A DNA stretch of 64,000 nt from an uncultured Lachnospiraceae bacterium (lineage in GTDB: Bacteria; Bacillota; Clostridia; Lachnospirales; Lachnospiraceae). A program made the translations under genes and the position numbers. Position 1 is the first letter of the stretch. The number at the start of each line of letters is the position of its first letter. The stretch covers positions 17,314 to 81,313 of the forward strand of contig CANRIM010000006.1 of the NCBI GenBank assembly GCA_947630695.1, in the 5' to 3' direction. The notes beneath the pieces are model-generated. The model saw only the letters and a list, made by a program, of their open reading frames with translations. It was not told where the DNA came from and ran no database searches. Shown piece by piece: positions 24,642 to 33,544 of this stretch.

Positions 24642-26789
24642 GTGAAAAATAATAAATTTCTGCATTCTGATTTATCAAAGGAAAAGCATTCTGCATCTTC
24701 GTCGTTTTTTGACGGAGGCGCAGAGCGGATGATCGGATTTAAAAACTGGAAAGTCAAAGCGATTTATCTGGCAATTTATGACCTGTTTTCAGTGAATTTT
24801 GCCTATTTTCTGGCATTGTGGCTGCGCTTTGACTGCATGTATTCCTCAATTCCGGCAAACTATCTGTATGCATGGAAAGCCTTTGTACCGGTATATTCGA
24901 TTATTACGATTTCGGTGTTTTGGTTTCTGAGCCTGTACAAAAGTATCTGGAAATTTGCAAGTTATACGGAACTGTCCCGGGTGATGATCGCTTCGGTGAT
25001 TATCAATGTCGTGCACGTGATAGGTATGACCTGTCTGATTCAGCGAATGCCGGTTTCCTATTACATATTCGGAACCATCATACAGTTTTTCATGACGCTG
25101 GGTGTCCGTTTTTTCTATCGCTTTATTGTACTGGAACGCAATCTGCGCTCGAAACGGGAAAAGGACCTGACGGCGACCCGGGCCATGCTGATCGGCGCCG
25201 GCAACGCCGGACAGATGATCCTGCGCAGCCTGTTGAACTCGGACAGGGACAATATCAAGGTCTGCTGTATCATTGACGACGATCCCAACAAATGGGACAG
25301 GTATCTGGACGGCATTCCCATTGTGGGCGGCCGGAACGTCATTATGTCCAGTGTTGAAAAATACCGGATCGAACGGATTTTTATTGCGATTCCCAGTGCC
25401 GACGAGGAAAACAAAAAAGAAATTCTGAACATCTGCAAAGAGACGGGCTGCGTCCTGAAAAATCTGCCGGCGATGTATTATCTGATCGATGATCAGGTGA
25501 CTGTCAGCGACATGCAGGACGTCGACGTGGAAGACCTGTTGGGACGAAAGCCGATCCGGGTCAACATGGATGAGATTTTCCAGGATATCAAGGGAAAATG
25601 CATTTTGGTGACAGGCGGCGGCGGTTCCATCGGCAGTGAGCTCTGCCGTCAGATTGCAGGGCATGCGCCGAAGCAACTGGTGATTTTTGATATTTATGAA
25701 AATAATGCCCATGAGATCCAGATGGAACTGCAGGACAATTATCCGGAGCTGAATCTGGAAGTACTGATCGGGTCGGTGAGAGACAGCAGGAAGATCAATC
25801 AGGTCTTTGCAAAATATCGGCCGGATATCGTCTATCATGCTGCTGCCCACAAGCATGTGCCGCTGATGGAGTACAGTCCCTGCGAGGCCATTAAAAACAA
25901 CGCCATCGGTACCTACAAGACCGCTTATGCGGCCATGACCAACGGCTGTAAAAAATTTGTGCTGATTTCCACAGACAAGGCAGTGAATCCCACCAATATC
26001 ATGGGGGCCAGCAAACGTCTGTGCGAAATGATCATACAGACCTTTGCCCAGATGGTGCGGGAAGGCAGGACAGATGAATTGCCGATCTTACGCGCCCATG
26101 CGGAGGACGAACTCAGCGATATGGTCGCAGCACCGAAAGTGCAGGAAAAACCGTGTACAGAGTTTGTTGCGGTACGCTTCGGCAATGTGCTGGGCAGCAA
26201 CGGCTCCGTCATTCCGCGGTTTAAGCAGCAGATTGAAAAGGGGGGTCCCGTGACTGTGACCCACCCGGATATTATTCGTTATTTCATGACCATTCCGGAG
26301 GCCGTATCTCTGGTGCTGCAGGCGGGCGCCTACGCGAAAGGCGGCGAGATTTTTGTACTGGATATGGGTACGCCGGTGAAAATCGATACACTGGCCCGAA
26401 ATCTGATCAAACTGTCCGGCTTAAAACCGGACGTTGATATTGAAATCAAGTATATTGGACTGCGTCCGGGCGAAAAGCTCTATGAGGAAAAGCTGATGGA
26501 AGAAGAGGGCATGCGCACCACGCCCAATCACCTGATCCATATCGGCAGACCCATCGATATCGATACGGAAAAGTTTCTGTCGCAGCTGCATGAACTGATG
26601 ATTGAAGCTTATAAAGATAATGACAGGATGTGTGAACTGGTGGCCGAGGTCGTGCCGACGTACCATCCCAGTGGGACAGGCGGCTGCACAGTCAAAGATA
26701 AAACCTATGAAGCACTGGTGGAGTCGATGCAGGAAAGCGCAATCAATGAGGCGGCTGCCGGAGCGGAAGATGAGCAGGAGAATAAATAG
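24642..26789 (+). CDS. UDP-GlcNAc 4,6-dehydratase, PglF/WbpM type
   Basis: The 715-residue inner-membrane protein has four N-terminal helices, a first nucleotide-binding fold (GAGNAGQ near residue 184) and a catalytic extended SDR domain (TGGGGSIGSEL near 323; STDKAVNPTNIMGASKR near 442, with Met in the place of the usual SDR Tyr as in WbpM and PglF). It converts UDP-GlcNAc to the 4-keto-6-deoxy sugar, the substrate of the PLP aminotransferase gene downstream. The GTG at 24642 has GGAAGG upstream. An ATG at 24729 behind GGAGG would still keep all membrane helices. The acidic C-terminal tail is longer than usual. Confidence 0.9.
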   Translation: MKNNKFLHSDLSKEKHSASSSFFDGGAERMIGFKNWKVKAIYLAIYDLFSVNFAYFLALWLRFDCMYSSIPANYLYAWKAFVPVYSIITISVFWFLSLYKSIWKFASYTELSRVMIASVIINVVHVIGMTCLIQRMPVSYYIFGTIIQFFMTLGVRFFYRFIVLERNLRSKREKDLTATRAMLIGAGNAGQMILRSLLNSDRDNIKVCCIIDDDPNKWDRYLDGIPIVGGRNVIMSSVEKYRIERIFIAIPSADEENKKEILNICKETGCVLKNLPAMYYLIDDQVTVSDMQDVDVEDLLGRKPIRVNMDEIFQDIKGKCILVTGGGGSIGSELCRQIAGHAPKQLVIFDIYENNAHEIQMELQDNYPELNLEVLIGSVRDSRKINQVFAKYRPDIVYHAAAHKHVPLMEYSPCEAIKNNAIGTYKTAYAAMTNGCKKFVLISTDKAVNPTNIMGASKRLCEMIIQTFAQMVREGRTDELPILRAHAEDELSDMVAAPKVQEKPCTEFVAVRFGNVLGSNGSVIPRFKQQIEKGGPVTVTHPDIIRYFMTIPEAVSLVLQAGAYAKGGEIFVLDMGTPVKIDTLARNLIKLSGLKPDVDIEIKYIGLRPGEKLYEEKLMEEEGMRTTPNHLIHIGRPIDIDTEKFLSQLHELMIEAYKDNDRMCELVAEVVPTYHPSGTGGCTVKDKTYEALVESMQESAINEAAAGAEDEQENK

Positions 26790-26801
26790 CCGTATTTTCC
26801 T

Positions 26802-26868
26802 GATAGTGTAGTTTAATTGATACCATGCGGATTGTTCCGTGCTGCGCAGTCCCGGGTTCAAGACTTTT
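26802..26868 (+). pseudogene. Decayed tRNA gene, tRNA-His-like
   Basis: GATAGTG (26802-26808) followed by TA and GTTTAATTGATA has the spacing of a tRNA acceptor arm, positions 8-9 and a D arm. CGGATTGT...TCCG recalls the tRNA-His anticodon arm with a shortened loop, and CCCGGGTTCAAGAC recalls the T arm. The D stem, anticodon loop and 3' acceptor half are damaged, so it cannot be a working tRNA. Identity as His rests on the TTGT remnant and is tentative. The rest of 26790-26900 shows no gene. Confidence 0.4.
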
Positions 26869-26902
26869 GACCTTTGTATCTATAACTTGATAAAATTTCC
26901 GC

Positions 26903-26931
26903 TTGACATACCAGATATAGAAAGATATGAT
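26903..26931 (+). promoter_or_regulatory. Strong promoter inside the polysaccharide locus
   Basis: TTGACA (26903-26908) and TATGAT (26926-26931) are spaced by 17 bases. Transcription should start near 26938, about 260 bases upstream of the aminotransferase start. Confidence 0.8.
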
Positions 26932-26938
26932 AGGTGAA

Positions 26939-27180
26939 GTACGGGATTTCTTCTTATATTTGATTTCATGGGAGGAAAATCCGTACAATGCAGCCGGCTA
27001 TGTATGTACCCGAAATTTTTTAAGGAAAAATGAAAAATTTCGGGTATTTGTTAAGACGGGCAGGAGTGGATGGAAGGCTGGAAATGCGAGATGTGAGAGG
27101 TGGGGGAGAAGCCTTCGTCATCACCGAAATACGTATAGTAGAAAGTCATTCATAATGATGAGATCATCATTTGTTTTTAT
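26939..27180 (+). promoter_or_regulatory. Structured untranslated leader with four hairpins
   Basis: Hairpin 1 pairs GTACGGGATTT (26939-26949) with AAATCCGTAC (26977-26986). Hairpin 2 is a perfect 14-bp stem (27007-27020 with 27033-27046). Hairpin 3 pairs GAAGGCT (27073-27079) with AGCCTTC (27110-27116). Hairpin 4 (AATGATG with CATCATT, 27154-27171) is followed by TGTTTTTAT like a terminator, just before the next gene. The layout suggests transcription attenuation or processive antitermination controlling the long operon, but no matching regulator gene lies in the window. Confidence 0.6.
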
Positions 27181-27198
27181 ATTATGGAGAAATTATTA

Positions 27199-28503
27199 AT
27201 GGAGCTTATTACTTCAGATCCACGGTTTAAAGATATCAAACCTTTTGCAAAAAAAGTTTGGCTTTCCTCCCCCACCATGCATGGGGAGGAACTGGACTAT
27301 GTCCGGCAAGCCATCGAAACCAACTGGGTCTCCACCGTGGGTGAAAATATCAACGCACTGGAATCAAACGTGGCAGAGTACCTGGGTATGCAGTATGCGG
27401 TGGGTTTATCCTGCGGCACGGCAGCTTTGCACATGTGCATGAAGCTGGCGGCAGAGCGGCTGTACCCGGACGCGAAGCCGGGCAACAGTCTGGCAGGGCA
27501 GAAGGTTTTCTGCTCGGATATGACCTTTGATGCCTCTGTGAATCCGGTGGTGTATGAAGGCGGAGAACCGGTTTTTATTGATACGGAAAGTGATACCTGG
27601 AATATGGATCCGGAAGCACTGGAGAAAGCTTTCCAGATGTACCCGGATGTGAAGCTGGTGGTGCTGGCGCACCTCTACGGGGTACCGGCCAAGTTAGATG
27701 AGATCGTACAAATATGTAAGAATCATGGCGCTTTAATCATCGAGGATGCGGCGGAAGCGCTGGGGGCCAGATATGACGGGAAGGTCGTACAGGGTATGTG
27801 CGGCAGCTTCGGGGACTATGTGGCCATCAGCTATAACGGCAACAAGATCTGTACCGGCTCTGCCGGAGGCATGTTTGTGACCAACAGCAAGGCAGACGCG
27901 GATAAGGTACGGAAATGGAGCACCCAGTCCAGAGAAGCCGCGCCCTGGTATCAGCATGAAGAGCTGGGCTATAACTACCGCATGAGCAATATCATTGCCG
28001 GGATCATTCGGGGCAATATGCTGCATATCGAAGAACACATCGCCCAGAAGAAAGCGATTTATGAACGCTATCGGGAAGGCCTCAAAGACCTGCCGGTAAT
28101 GATGAATCCCTTTGAGGAAAAGTGCCATCCCAACTACTGGCTGAGCTGCCTGCTGATAGACCGGGAAGCCATGAGCCAGCAGGTACGTGGAGAGAAAGAC
28201 TATTTATATAGAAGAGAAGCAAATAAAAGCTGTCCGCAGGAGATTTTAGATGCGCTTGCGGCCTTCAATGCGGAAGGGCGGCCCATCTGGAAACCCATGC
28301 ATCTGCAGCCCATTTATCATATGAATGGATTTGTGGTAAAAGACGGCAACGGCAGAGCCCGGACCAACGCCTACATCGATGGCGCAGGTGCGGACGTGGG
28401 GGCGGACATCTTTGCAAGAGGTGTGTGCCTGCCGAGTGATAATAAGATGACGGTAGATGAGCAGAATAAAGTGATTGAGATTGTACACAGGTGTTTTCAG
28501 TAA
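27199..28503 (+). CDS. DegT/DnrJ/EryC1/StrS aminotransferase, PglE-like
   Basis: The 434-residue PLP enzyme should aminate the 4-keto group made by the PglF-type dehydratase, giving a UDP-4-amino-4,6-dideoxy sugar. The PLP lysine is Lys216 in SYNGNKI and the cofactor-binding Asp183 is in IIEDAAEALGA. It is more G/C-rich than the genes that follow. I chose ATG 27199, with TGGAGA upstream, over ATG 27184, which has no ribosome site. A long structured leader precedes it. Confidence 0.88.
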   Translation: MELITSDPRFKDIKPFAKKVWLSSPTMHGEELDYVRQAIETNWVSTVGENINALESNVAEYLGMQYAVGLSCGTAALHMCMKLAAERLYPDAKPGNSLAGQKVFCSDMTFDASVNPVVYEGGEPVFIDTESDTWNMDPEALEKAFQMYPDVKLVVLAHLYGVPAKLDEIVQICKNHGALIIEDAAEALGARYDGKVVQGMCGSFGDYVAISYNGNKICTGSAGGMFVTNSKADADKVRKWSTQSREAAPWYQHEELGYNYRMSNIIAGIIRGNMLHIEEHIAQKKAIYERYREGLKDLPVMMNPFEEKCHPNYWLSCLLIDREAMSQQVRGEKDYLYRREANKSCPQEILDALAAFNAEGRPIWKPMHLQPIYHMNGFVVKDGNGRARTNAYIDGAGADVGADIFARGVCLPSDNKMTVDEQNKVIEIVHRCFQ

Positions 28504-28575
28504 GTTTTTGAAATCAGATATTTTCTAATCAATATGCCTTTGCAAAAGATAATAGCAATAAATAAAGGGAAAACC

Positions 28576-29547
28576 ATGAATGAAATAAAAGAAAAGACTA
28601 CGAATTCTGCAATAGATATTGCGAAACTGATTATGGCTATCCTGGTTATAGGAATTCATACAGAGCCATTTCACTTTAATCTTTGGCTTGATCGAGGATT
28701 TGGAATAATAACTCGGCTTTGTCTTCCTTTCTTTTTTGTGACAGGTTCGTATTTTTTCTTTAAAAAAGATAAGTCCTTGAAAGCTTATTTGTTGAGACTT
28801 GTGCTTTTGTATGCGATCTGGTCGCTCATATATTTACCGTTTGATTTGACAAAATTGCATTCGATGCGGATGTGGCAGATATTGAAGCGATATTTATGGA
28901 ATGGAAATGAACATGCCCTTTGGTACCTGCAAGGCAGCATTATAGGTATGTTAATTGTTTACGGGTTAAAAAAATTATTTAACACAAGGATTGTTTGTAG
29001 TATTTGTTTTGGCCTGTTGATAGTCGGATGCTTATTTTCCACATATGCCCCACTTGTTAAAAATATTGCGGGGGGGGGTACAGCAGTCTCTTTAATAAGT
29101 GTCATTGGAACAAGAAATGGACTGTTCTATGCCCCTGTTTACATTGCGATAGGTCTTTGGTTTGCTGAAAAAGGATTTTCAGATAGAAGAACCAGGTATT
29201 GGATAATGTTGTTGATTTCATTGCTTCTATTAATTGTAGAAAGCCTTATTTTCGTCATCCATTATCACACTGCATCGACGATCCTTTGGATTTCGGTTTG
29301 TCCTGCCAGTTACGCATTGTTTCATTTAATTGTAACAGCAAATTGTAGTCTTTCGAATAATATTTCTCTTTGGATGAGAAATATATCGATTTTATTGTAT
29401 TTGACGCATGGATTATTCATTATTGTGTTTGGGAAAATGGAATATGGTATTCTGATGTTTTTGGCTGTGCTTTTTTGTTCGACATTAACGAGCATTCTAT
29501 TAATTTTGCTATCAAAAAAACTAAGTTTCATTAAGTTTTTATATTAA
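28576..29547 (+). CDS. Membrane acyltransferase, family 3
   Basis: The 323-residue protein has about ten membrane helices and the acyltransferase-3 start (SAIDIAKLIMAILVIGIHTEPF, given in part, with the conserved His). Such proteins O-acetylate or O-acylate surface glycans using cytosolic acyl donors. The ATG 28576 follows AAGGG. It is strikingly A/T-rich, marking the boundary of the foreign-looking part of the locus. The exact sugar target is unknown. Confidence 0.82.
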   Translation: MNEIKEKTTNSAIDIAKLIMAILVIGIHTEPFHFNLWLDRGFGIITRLCLPFFFVTGSYFFFKKDKSLKAYLLRLVLLYAIWSLIYLPFDLTKLHSMRMWQILKRYLWNGNEHALWYLQGSIIGMLIVYGLKKLFNTRIVCSICFGLLIVGCLFSTYAPLVKNIAGGGTAVSLISVIGTRNGLFYAPVYIAIGLWFAEKGFSDRRTRYWIMLLISLLLLIVESLIFVIHYHTASTILWISVCPASYALFHLIVTANCSLSNNISLWMRNISILLYLTHGLFIIVFGKMEYGILMFLAVLFCSTLTSILLILLSKKLSFIKFLY

Positions 29548-29600
29548 AAAATTGAAAAATATAACAGAAATTATCGTAAATAGAGGAGCATAACCACTGT

Positions 29601-31151
29601 ATGTGGGACAAGAAATTCAGAGATGAACTGGAATATCGCCGTCAGGCAGCACTGTCCGGCGGCGGGGAAAAACGAATAGAGATTCAGCATAAAAAGGGAA
29701 AGTTAACAGCAAGAGAACGGCTGCAGTACCTTTTTGATCAGGATTCGTTTGTAGAAGTCAATACATTGGTGGAGGCGCAGGATTCCGGATTTGGTATGAA
29801 TCAGAAAAGAATTCCGGGAGATGGCGTAGTCATAGGTTACGGCACCATTCATGGCCGTGTGGTTTATGCTTCAGCACAGGATTTTACCGTGATTGGCGGA
29901 ACACTTGGAGAATATCATTCCAAGAAAATTTGCCACATCATGGATATGGCGCTTCAAATGAAAGCTCCATATATTTGTATAAATGATTCCGGCGGAGCCA
30001 GAATTGAGGAAGGAATCAGTTCTTTAGATGGATACAGCGGTATCTTTTATCGGAACACCAAAGCGTCTGGAATCATTCCGCAAATTTCTGTTATTTTGGG
30101 ACCTTGTGCCGGCGGCGCTTGCTATTCGCCTGCGATTACGGATTTTATTTTTATGTCAAGGACATCTGCAAATATGTTTATTACCGGTCCGGTGGTTGTA
30201 AAAGCTGTGGTCGGAGAAGAAATCAGTGCGGAGGAGCTTGGCGGGGCAGATGTACATGCATCGAAAAGTGGGGTGGTACACTTTGTATTTGACGATGACA
30301 AAGCCTGTCTGGATGGCGTGAAACGGCTGCTGTCTTATCTTCCGGAGAATTGTGATGAAAAACCACCGCTGGTGGTTGGCAAAGCGAAGGATGAGTCTTA
30401 CCGGCTGGAAGAGATCGTACCGGATAATCAGCGGATTCCCTACGATATGAAGCAGGTCATCGAGTGCATTGTTGACACAAATTCGTTTTTTGAAGTACAG
30501 GCAGAGTTTGCAGGAAATATTGTTGTAGGATTTGCGCGAATCGATGGTGAGACCGTTGGCATTGTAGGGAATAATCCGCAAGGAGGAATGGCGGGATCAC
30601 TGGATATAGATTCTTCTGAAAAGGCGGCACGTTTTGTCCGGTTTTGTGACTGCTTTAATGTTCCGCTGCTGACATTGGTAGATGTGCCGGGATTCTTTCC
30701 GGGAAGAGTACAGGAACACGGCGGCATTATCAGAAGAGGTGCAAAGCTTTTGTATGCTTATGCAGAAGCAACGGTTCCGAAAGTGACATTGATTCTTCGA
30801 AAAGCTTATGGCGGCGCTTATATCGCGATGAACAGTAAAGGAATGGGCGCAGATATCGTGTTCGCATGGCCGATTGCTGAGACTGCAGTGATGGGCGCCG
30901 AAGGCGCGGTGGATATCATTTACAGGAAACGGATAGAGGCATCCGATCATCCGGAGGCAGAAAGAACCAAACTGATCGCGGAGTATGAAGCGCGATTTAT
31001 GACGCCATATATTGCTGCGGAAAGAGGTTATATCGATGAGGTAATCCTGCCGGAGGAAACAAGAAATAAGATCAGAAGCGCATTTGAAGCCTTAAGATTG
31101 AAAGACAGAAAAGCGGCGGGATATAGAAATCATGGAAATATGCCTCTGTGA
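29601..31151 (+). CDS. Acyl-CoA carboxyltransferase subunit
   Basis: The 516-residue protein matches the carboxyltransferase of propionyl-CoA carboxylase or methylmalonyl-CoA decarboxylase alpha. Both crotonase-like halves are present, with NDSGGARIEEG, GPCAGGACYSPA and RKAYGGAYIAMNSKG forming oxyanion-hole regions. It would exchange CO2 between a biotin carrier and an acyl-CoA. No biotin carboxylase, biotin carrier or membrane decarboxylase subunit lies nearby, so it must borrow partners or act differently. In this setting it could supply malonyl- or methylmalonyl-CoA to the KAS III. GAGGAG precedes the ATG. Confidence 0.88.
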   Translation: MWDKKFRDELEYRRQAALSGGGEKRIEIQHKKGKLTARERLQYLFDQDSFVEVNTLVEAQDSGFGMNQKRIPGDGVVIGYGTIHGRVVYASAQDFTVIGGTLGEYHSKKICHIMDMALQMKAPYICINDSGGARIEEGISSLDGYSGIFYRNTKASGIIPQISVILGPCAGGACYSPAITDFIFMSRTSANMFITGPVVVKAVVGEEISAEELGGADVHASKSGVVHFVFDDDKACLDGVKRLLSYLPENCDEKPPLVVGKAKDESYRLEEIVPDNQRIPYDMKQVIECIVDTNSFFEVQAEFAGNIVVGFARIDGETVGIVGNNPQGGMAGSLDIDSSEKAARFVRFCDCFNVPLLTLVDVPGFFPGRVQEHGGIIRRGAKLLYAYAEATVPKVTLILRKAYGGAYIAMNSKGMGADIVFAWPIAETAVMGAEGAVDIIYRKRIEASDHPEAERTKLIAEYEARFMTPYIAAERGYIDEVILPEETRNKIRSAFEALRLKDRKAAGYRNHGNMPL

Positions 31152-31163
31152 GAAAGGTGAAGA

Positions 31164-31799
31164 ATGAAAAATATCGTGATTGTCGGAGCAGGTGATCTGG
31201 GAAAGGAAATAGTCTGGCTGATCGAAGATATCAATAAAAGAACGCCGACGTATCTGATTCTTGGATTTCTGGATGATGATATCGCAAAAGAACAGACGGA
31301 ATTCTATGGATACCGGGTTTTAGGTTCAGTGAGCAGACTGGATGAGTTGTCGATGCCTTTCAGTGCAGTGGTGGCAATTCAGGATGGAAGCATTAGAAAG
31401 AAAATCGTGGAAGATCATCCCGGAGTAAAAAACTGGGAAACGATTATACATCCCACGGCGGTGCTTGCGACGTCCAGCGTGATTGGAAAGGGAAGTATCT
31501 TTTTTCCGCAGGTAACGGTATCCGTGGACAGTGAACTGGGTGCATTCGGATTGTATTACATTCGAGCCACGGTGAGTAATGACTGCAGGATCGGGAACTA
31601 TGTTTCGATGATGACAGGGGCGACTGCTCTTGAACATACAAATATCGGAGATGAAAGCTTTTTGTCTGCGGGAAGTTGTGTGTATCCTCATAAATCGATC
31701 GGACGGTCTGTACAGGTTGGTGTTGAGGCCGCAGTAACGAAGGATTATCCTGCTGGCTCTAAAGTAACGGAAAAAGGGTCAGGAAATTTTTTTAGATGA
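31164..31799 (+). CDS. PglD/NeuD-like left-handed beta-helix protein, atypical
   Basis: The 211-residue protein has an N-terminal Rossmann-like half (VIVGAGDLGKEIVWLI) and a C-terminal hexapeptide-repeat helix, the layout of PglD sugar N-acetyltransferases. The family's catalytic His is replaced by Asn139 (ATVSND where IGHD-type sequence is normal), so it may bind a different donor, such as an acyl carrier, or be inactive. A second family member with the His follows. AAAGGTG precedes the ATG. Confidence 0.8.
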   Translation: MKNIVIVGAGDLGKEIVWLIEDINKRTPTYLILGFLDDDIAKEQTEFYGYRVLGSVSRLDELSMPFSAVVAIQDGSIRKKIVEDHPGVKNWETIIHPTAVLATSSVIGKGSIFFPQVTVSVDSELGAFGLYYIRATVSNDCRIGNYVSMMTGATALEHTNIGDESFLSAGSCVYPHKSIGRSVQVGVEAAVTKDYPAGSKVTEKGSGNFFR

Positions 31800-31842
31800 A
31801 AGAATGAGACTATGGGAAAGTCTTGTTGAAAGGAAAAAGTTT

Positions 31843-32469
31843 ATGAAGCATTTAGTCATTGCCGGTGCAGGAGAATTTGGCAGGGAACTTTATTGGACGA
31901 TACTGGATTCAAAAGGATATGGCACTGAATTCCGAATAAAGGGATATGTGGACAGCGCAGATCCTGCGAAATTGACAAAACTTCAGGCTCCGCTGCTTGG
32001 AACCGTGGAAGATTATCAGATTGAAGAAAATGATGTATTTACCTGTGCTATAGGAAGTCCGGAATCAAGAGAAAAGATAATTAAATGCCTTCTTGGACGG
32101 GGAGCTCGATTTATCCCTGTTGTTCATAAAACGGCGATTATTCACGGCAGTGTAAAAATGGGAGATGCGATTGTCATGTGCCCCTATACTGCTATTGGGG
32201 ATAGTGCAGAAATTGGGAACTATGTGGTATTAAATGGTTTTTCAGCGATCGGACATGATTCTGTTGTAGGAGATTACACATGCATTATGTCGCATTGTGA
32301 TATAACAGGACATGCAAAAATCGGAAAAAAGGTATTTGTTGGCGGCGGAGTCGGAACCGTACCCAAGGCAAAAATAGGGGATGGGGCTTATGTAGGAGCA
32401 GGCAGTGTGGTACTGAGAAAAGTTAATCCCGGAGCAAAGGTGTTTGGCAATCCGGCGGTTGAAATATAA
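31843..32469 (+). CDS. PglD/NeuD-like sugar N-acyltransferase
   Basis: The 208-residue protein shares the layout of the gene before it and keeps the catalytic His138 in SAIGHDSVVG. Hexapeptide repeats run to the typical C-terminal end VFGNPAVEI. PglD transfers acetyl from acetyl-CoA to the 4-amino group of the PglE product; here the acyl group could instead be the product of the carrier-protein genes next door. I chose ATG 31843 behind AAAGGA; an earlier in-frame ATG at 31804 gives an unlikely extension. Confidence 0.85.
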   Translation: MKHLVIAGAGEFGRELYWTILDSKGYGTEFRIKGYVDSADPAKLTKLQAPLLGTVEDYQIEENDVFTCAIGSPESREKIIKCLLGRGARFIPVVHKTAIIHGSVKMGDAIVMCPYTAIGDSAEIGNYVVLNGFSAIGHDSVVGDYTCIMSHCDITGHAKIGKKVFVGGGVGTVPKAKIGDGAYVGAGSVVLRKVNPGAKVFGNPAVEI

Positions 32470-32489
32470 AAAGTAGGAGGAAGAAACAA

Positions 32490-32705
32490 ATGGAAGAAGG
32501 GAAATTCTTGGAAAAGCTTGCAGATATTCTTGACTGCGATGAGGAACTGACTCTGGATATGAAACTTGATGGGATTGATGAGTGGGATTCTCTTGGCATT
32601 ATAACATTTCTTGCAGAGATGGAAAAATATGCAGCTTCACAAATTAAAGCAGCCGATATAAAAGCAGCAGAAAAAGTAAGTGATCTGTACGCACTGTTAG
32701 GATAG
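32490..32705 (+). CDS. Acyl carrier protein 1
   Basis: This 71-residue acidic protein has the carrier-protein fold signature, with the phosphopantetheine Ser34 in EWDSLGIITF. It is the first of three carriers in the locus and sits directly before an SDR and a KAS III, so it probably holds the growing acyl chain. TAGGAGGAAG gives a strong ribosome site. No phosphopantetheinyl transferase is in the window, so the housekeeping one must serve it. Confidence 0.88.
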   Translation: MEEGKFLEKLADILDCDEELTLDMKLDGIDEWDSLGIITFLAEMEKYAASQIKAADIKAAEKVSDLYALLG

Positions 32706-32714
32706 GGTTTCAAA

Positions 32715-33473
32715 ATGAATTTTGGAGTTAATTTCTGCTTTGATGGGGGAAGGTTTATCGTAGCCGGTGCTTCATCAGGAATGGGAAAATCAATAACGGA
32801 AGAAATTGTGCGAGGAGGAGGAAGTGTTCTTGCACTCGCAAGAAATAAAGCACATTTATCCTGTTTATTTGATAAATGTGGGGATCAGATCTTTACAGAG
32901 GCTGTTGATGTTAGAAATGCAGAATCACTGGTAGATATAATTCAACAATTTGTTTCGTTAAAAGGAAAAATTCATGGTTGTGTTTACACCGCAGGAGTTT
33001 CCGCAGTTACTCCTCTAAAGAACTTTTCTGACGATACTGCTCATGAGATCATGGAGATCAATTATTGGGGATTTATTAACCTGATGAGAATAGTGAATCG
33101 AAAGAAATATTCAGAAGCTGGATGTTCGAATGTGGTAATTGCTTCTGTTGCAGGACATACCGGGGAAGCCGGTAGTTTTGCTTATAGTGCTTCTAAAGCT
33201 GCGATTATGAATTCTGTGAGAACTTTCGCAAAGGAAATCTATAAGAGAGGAAACAGGATTAATTCAATTAGTCCGGGATTTGTAAATACAAAGCTATCCA
33301 GCGGCTTTGTTGAAGAAAAAGGATTTTCAGAGAAAACTATAGAAAAGCATCTGCTGGGAATCGGTGAATGTTTCGATGTCAGTGGATTGGCATTGTTTCT
33401 TTTAAGCGATAGTGCAAAGTGGATTACTGGCCAGGATTTTGTGGTGGATGGTGGTTATCTTGTGAGTGATTAA
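32715..33473 (+). CDS. Short-chain dehydrogenase/reductase, FabG-like
   Basis: The 252-residue SDR has the NAD(P) motif GASSGMG (residues 18-24), catalytic Ser144, Tyr157 and Lys161 (YSASK) and the family C-terminus DFVVDGGYL. Between a carrier protein and a KAS III, the likely reaction is reduction of a 3-ketoacyl thioester to the 3-hydroxyacyl form. A role as sugar reductase is less likely given the neighbours. It follows the carrier gene by 9 bases. Confidence 0.87.
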   Translation: MNFGVNFCFDGGRFIVAGASSGMGKSITEEIVRGGGSVLALARNKAHLSCLFDKCGDQIFTEAVDVRNAESLVDIIQQFVSLKGKIHGCVYTAGVSAVTPLKNFSDDTAHEIMEINYWGFINLMRIVNRKKYSEAGCSNVVIASVAGHTGEAGSFAYSASKAAIMNSVRTFAKEIYKRGNRINSISPGFVNTKLSSGFVEEKGFSEKTIEKHLLGIGECFDVSGLALFLLSDSAKWITGQDFVVDGGYLVSD

Positions 33474-33544
33474 GAGTGTACCGTAAATGTATGGAGAAAA
33501 TGGTGAAAGGATATCACACTGTTGATCGTGTGAAGTATTAATCA

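Noticed and set aside
23357..24757. A 466-codon minus-strand frame
   Set aside because: It runs opposite the deacetylase-like gene and the locus promoter, and its composition is not protein-like.
26927..27199. A 90-codon plus-strand frame before the aminotransferase
   Set aside because: It overlaps the -10 element and all four leader hairpins and has no ribosome site, so the region is better read as untranslated leader.
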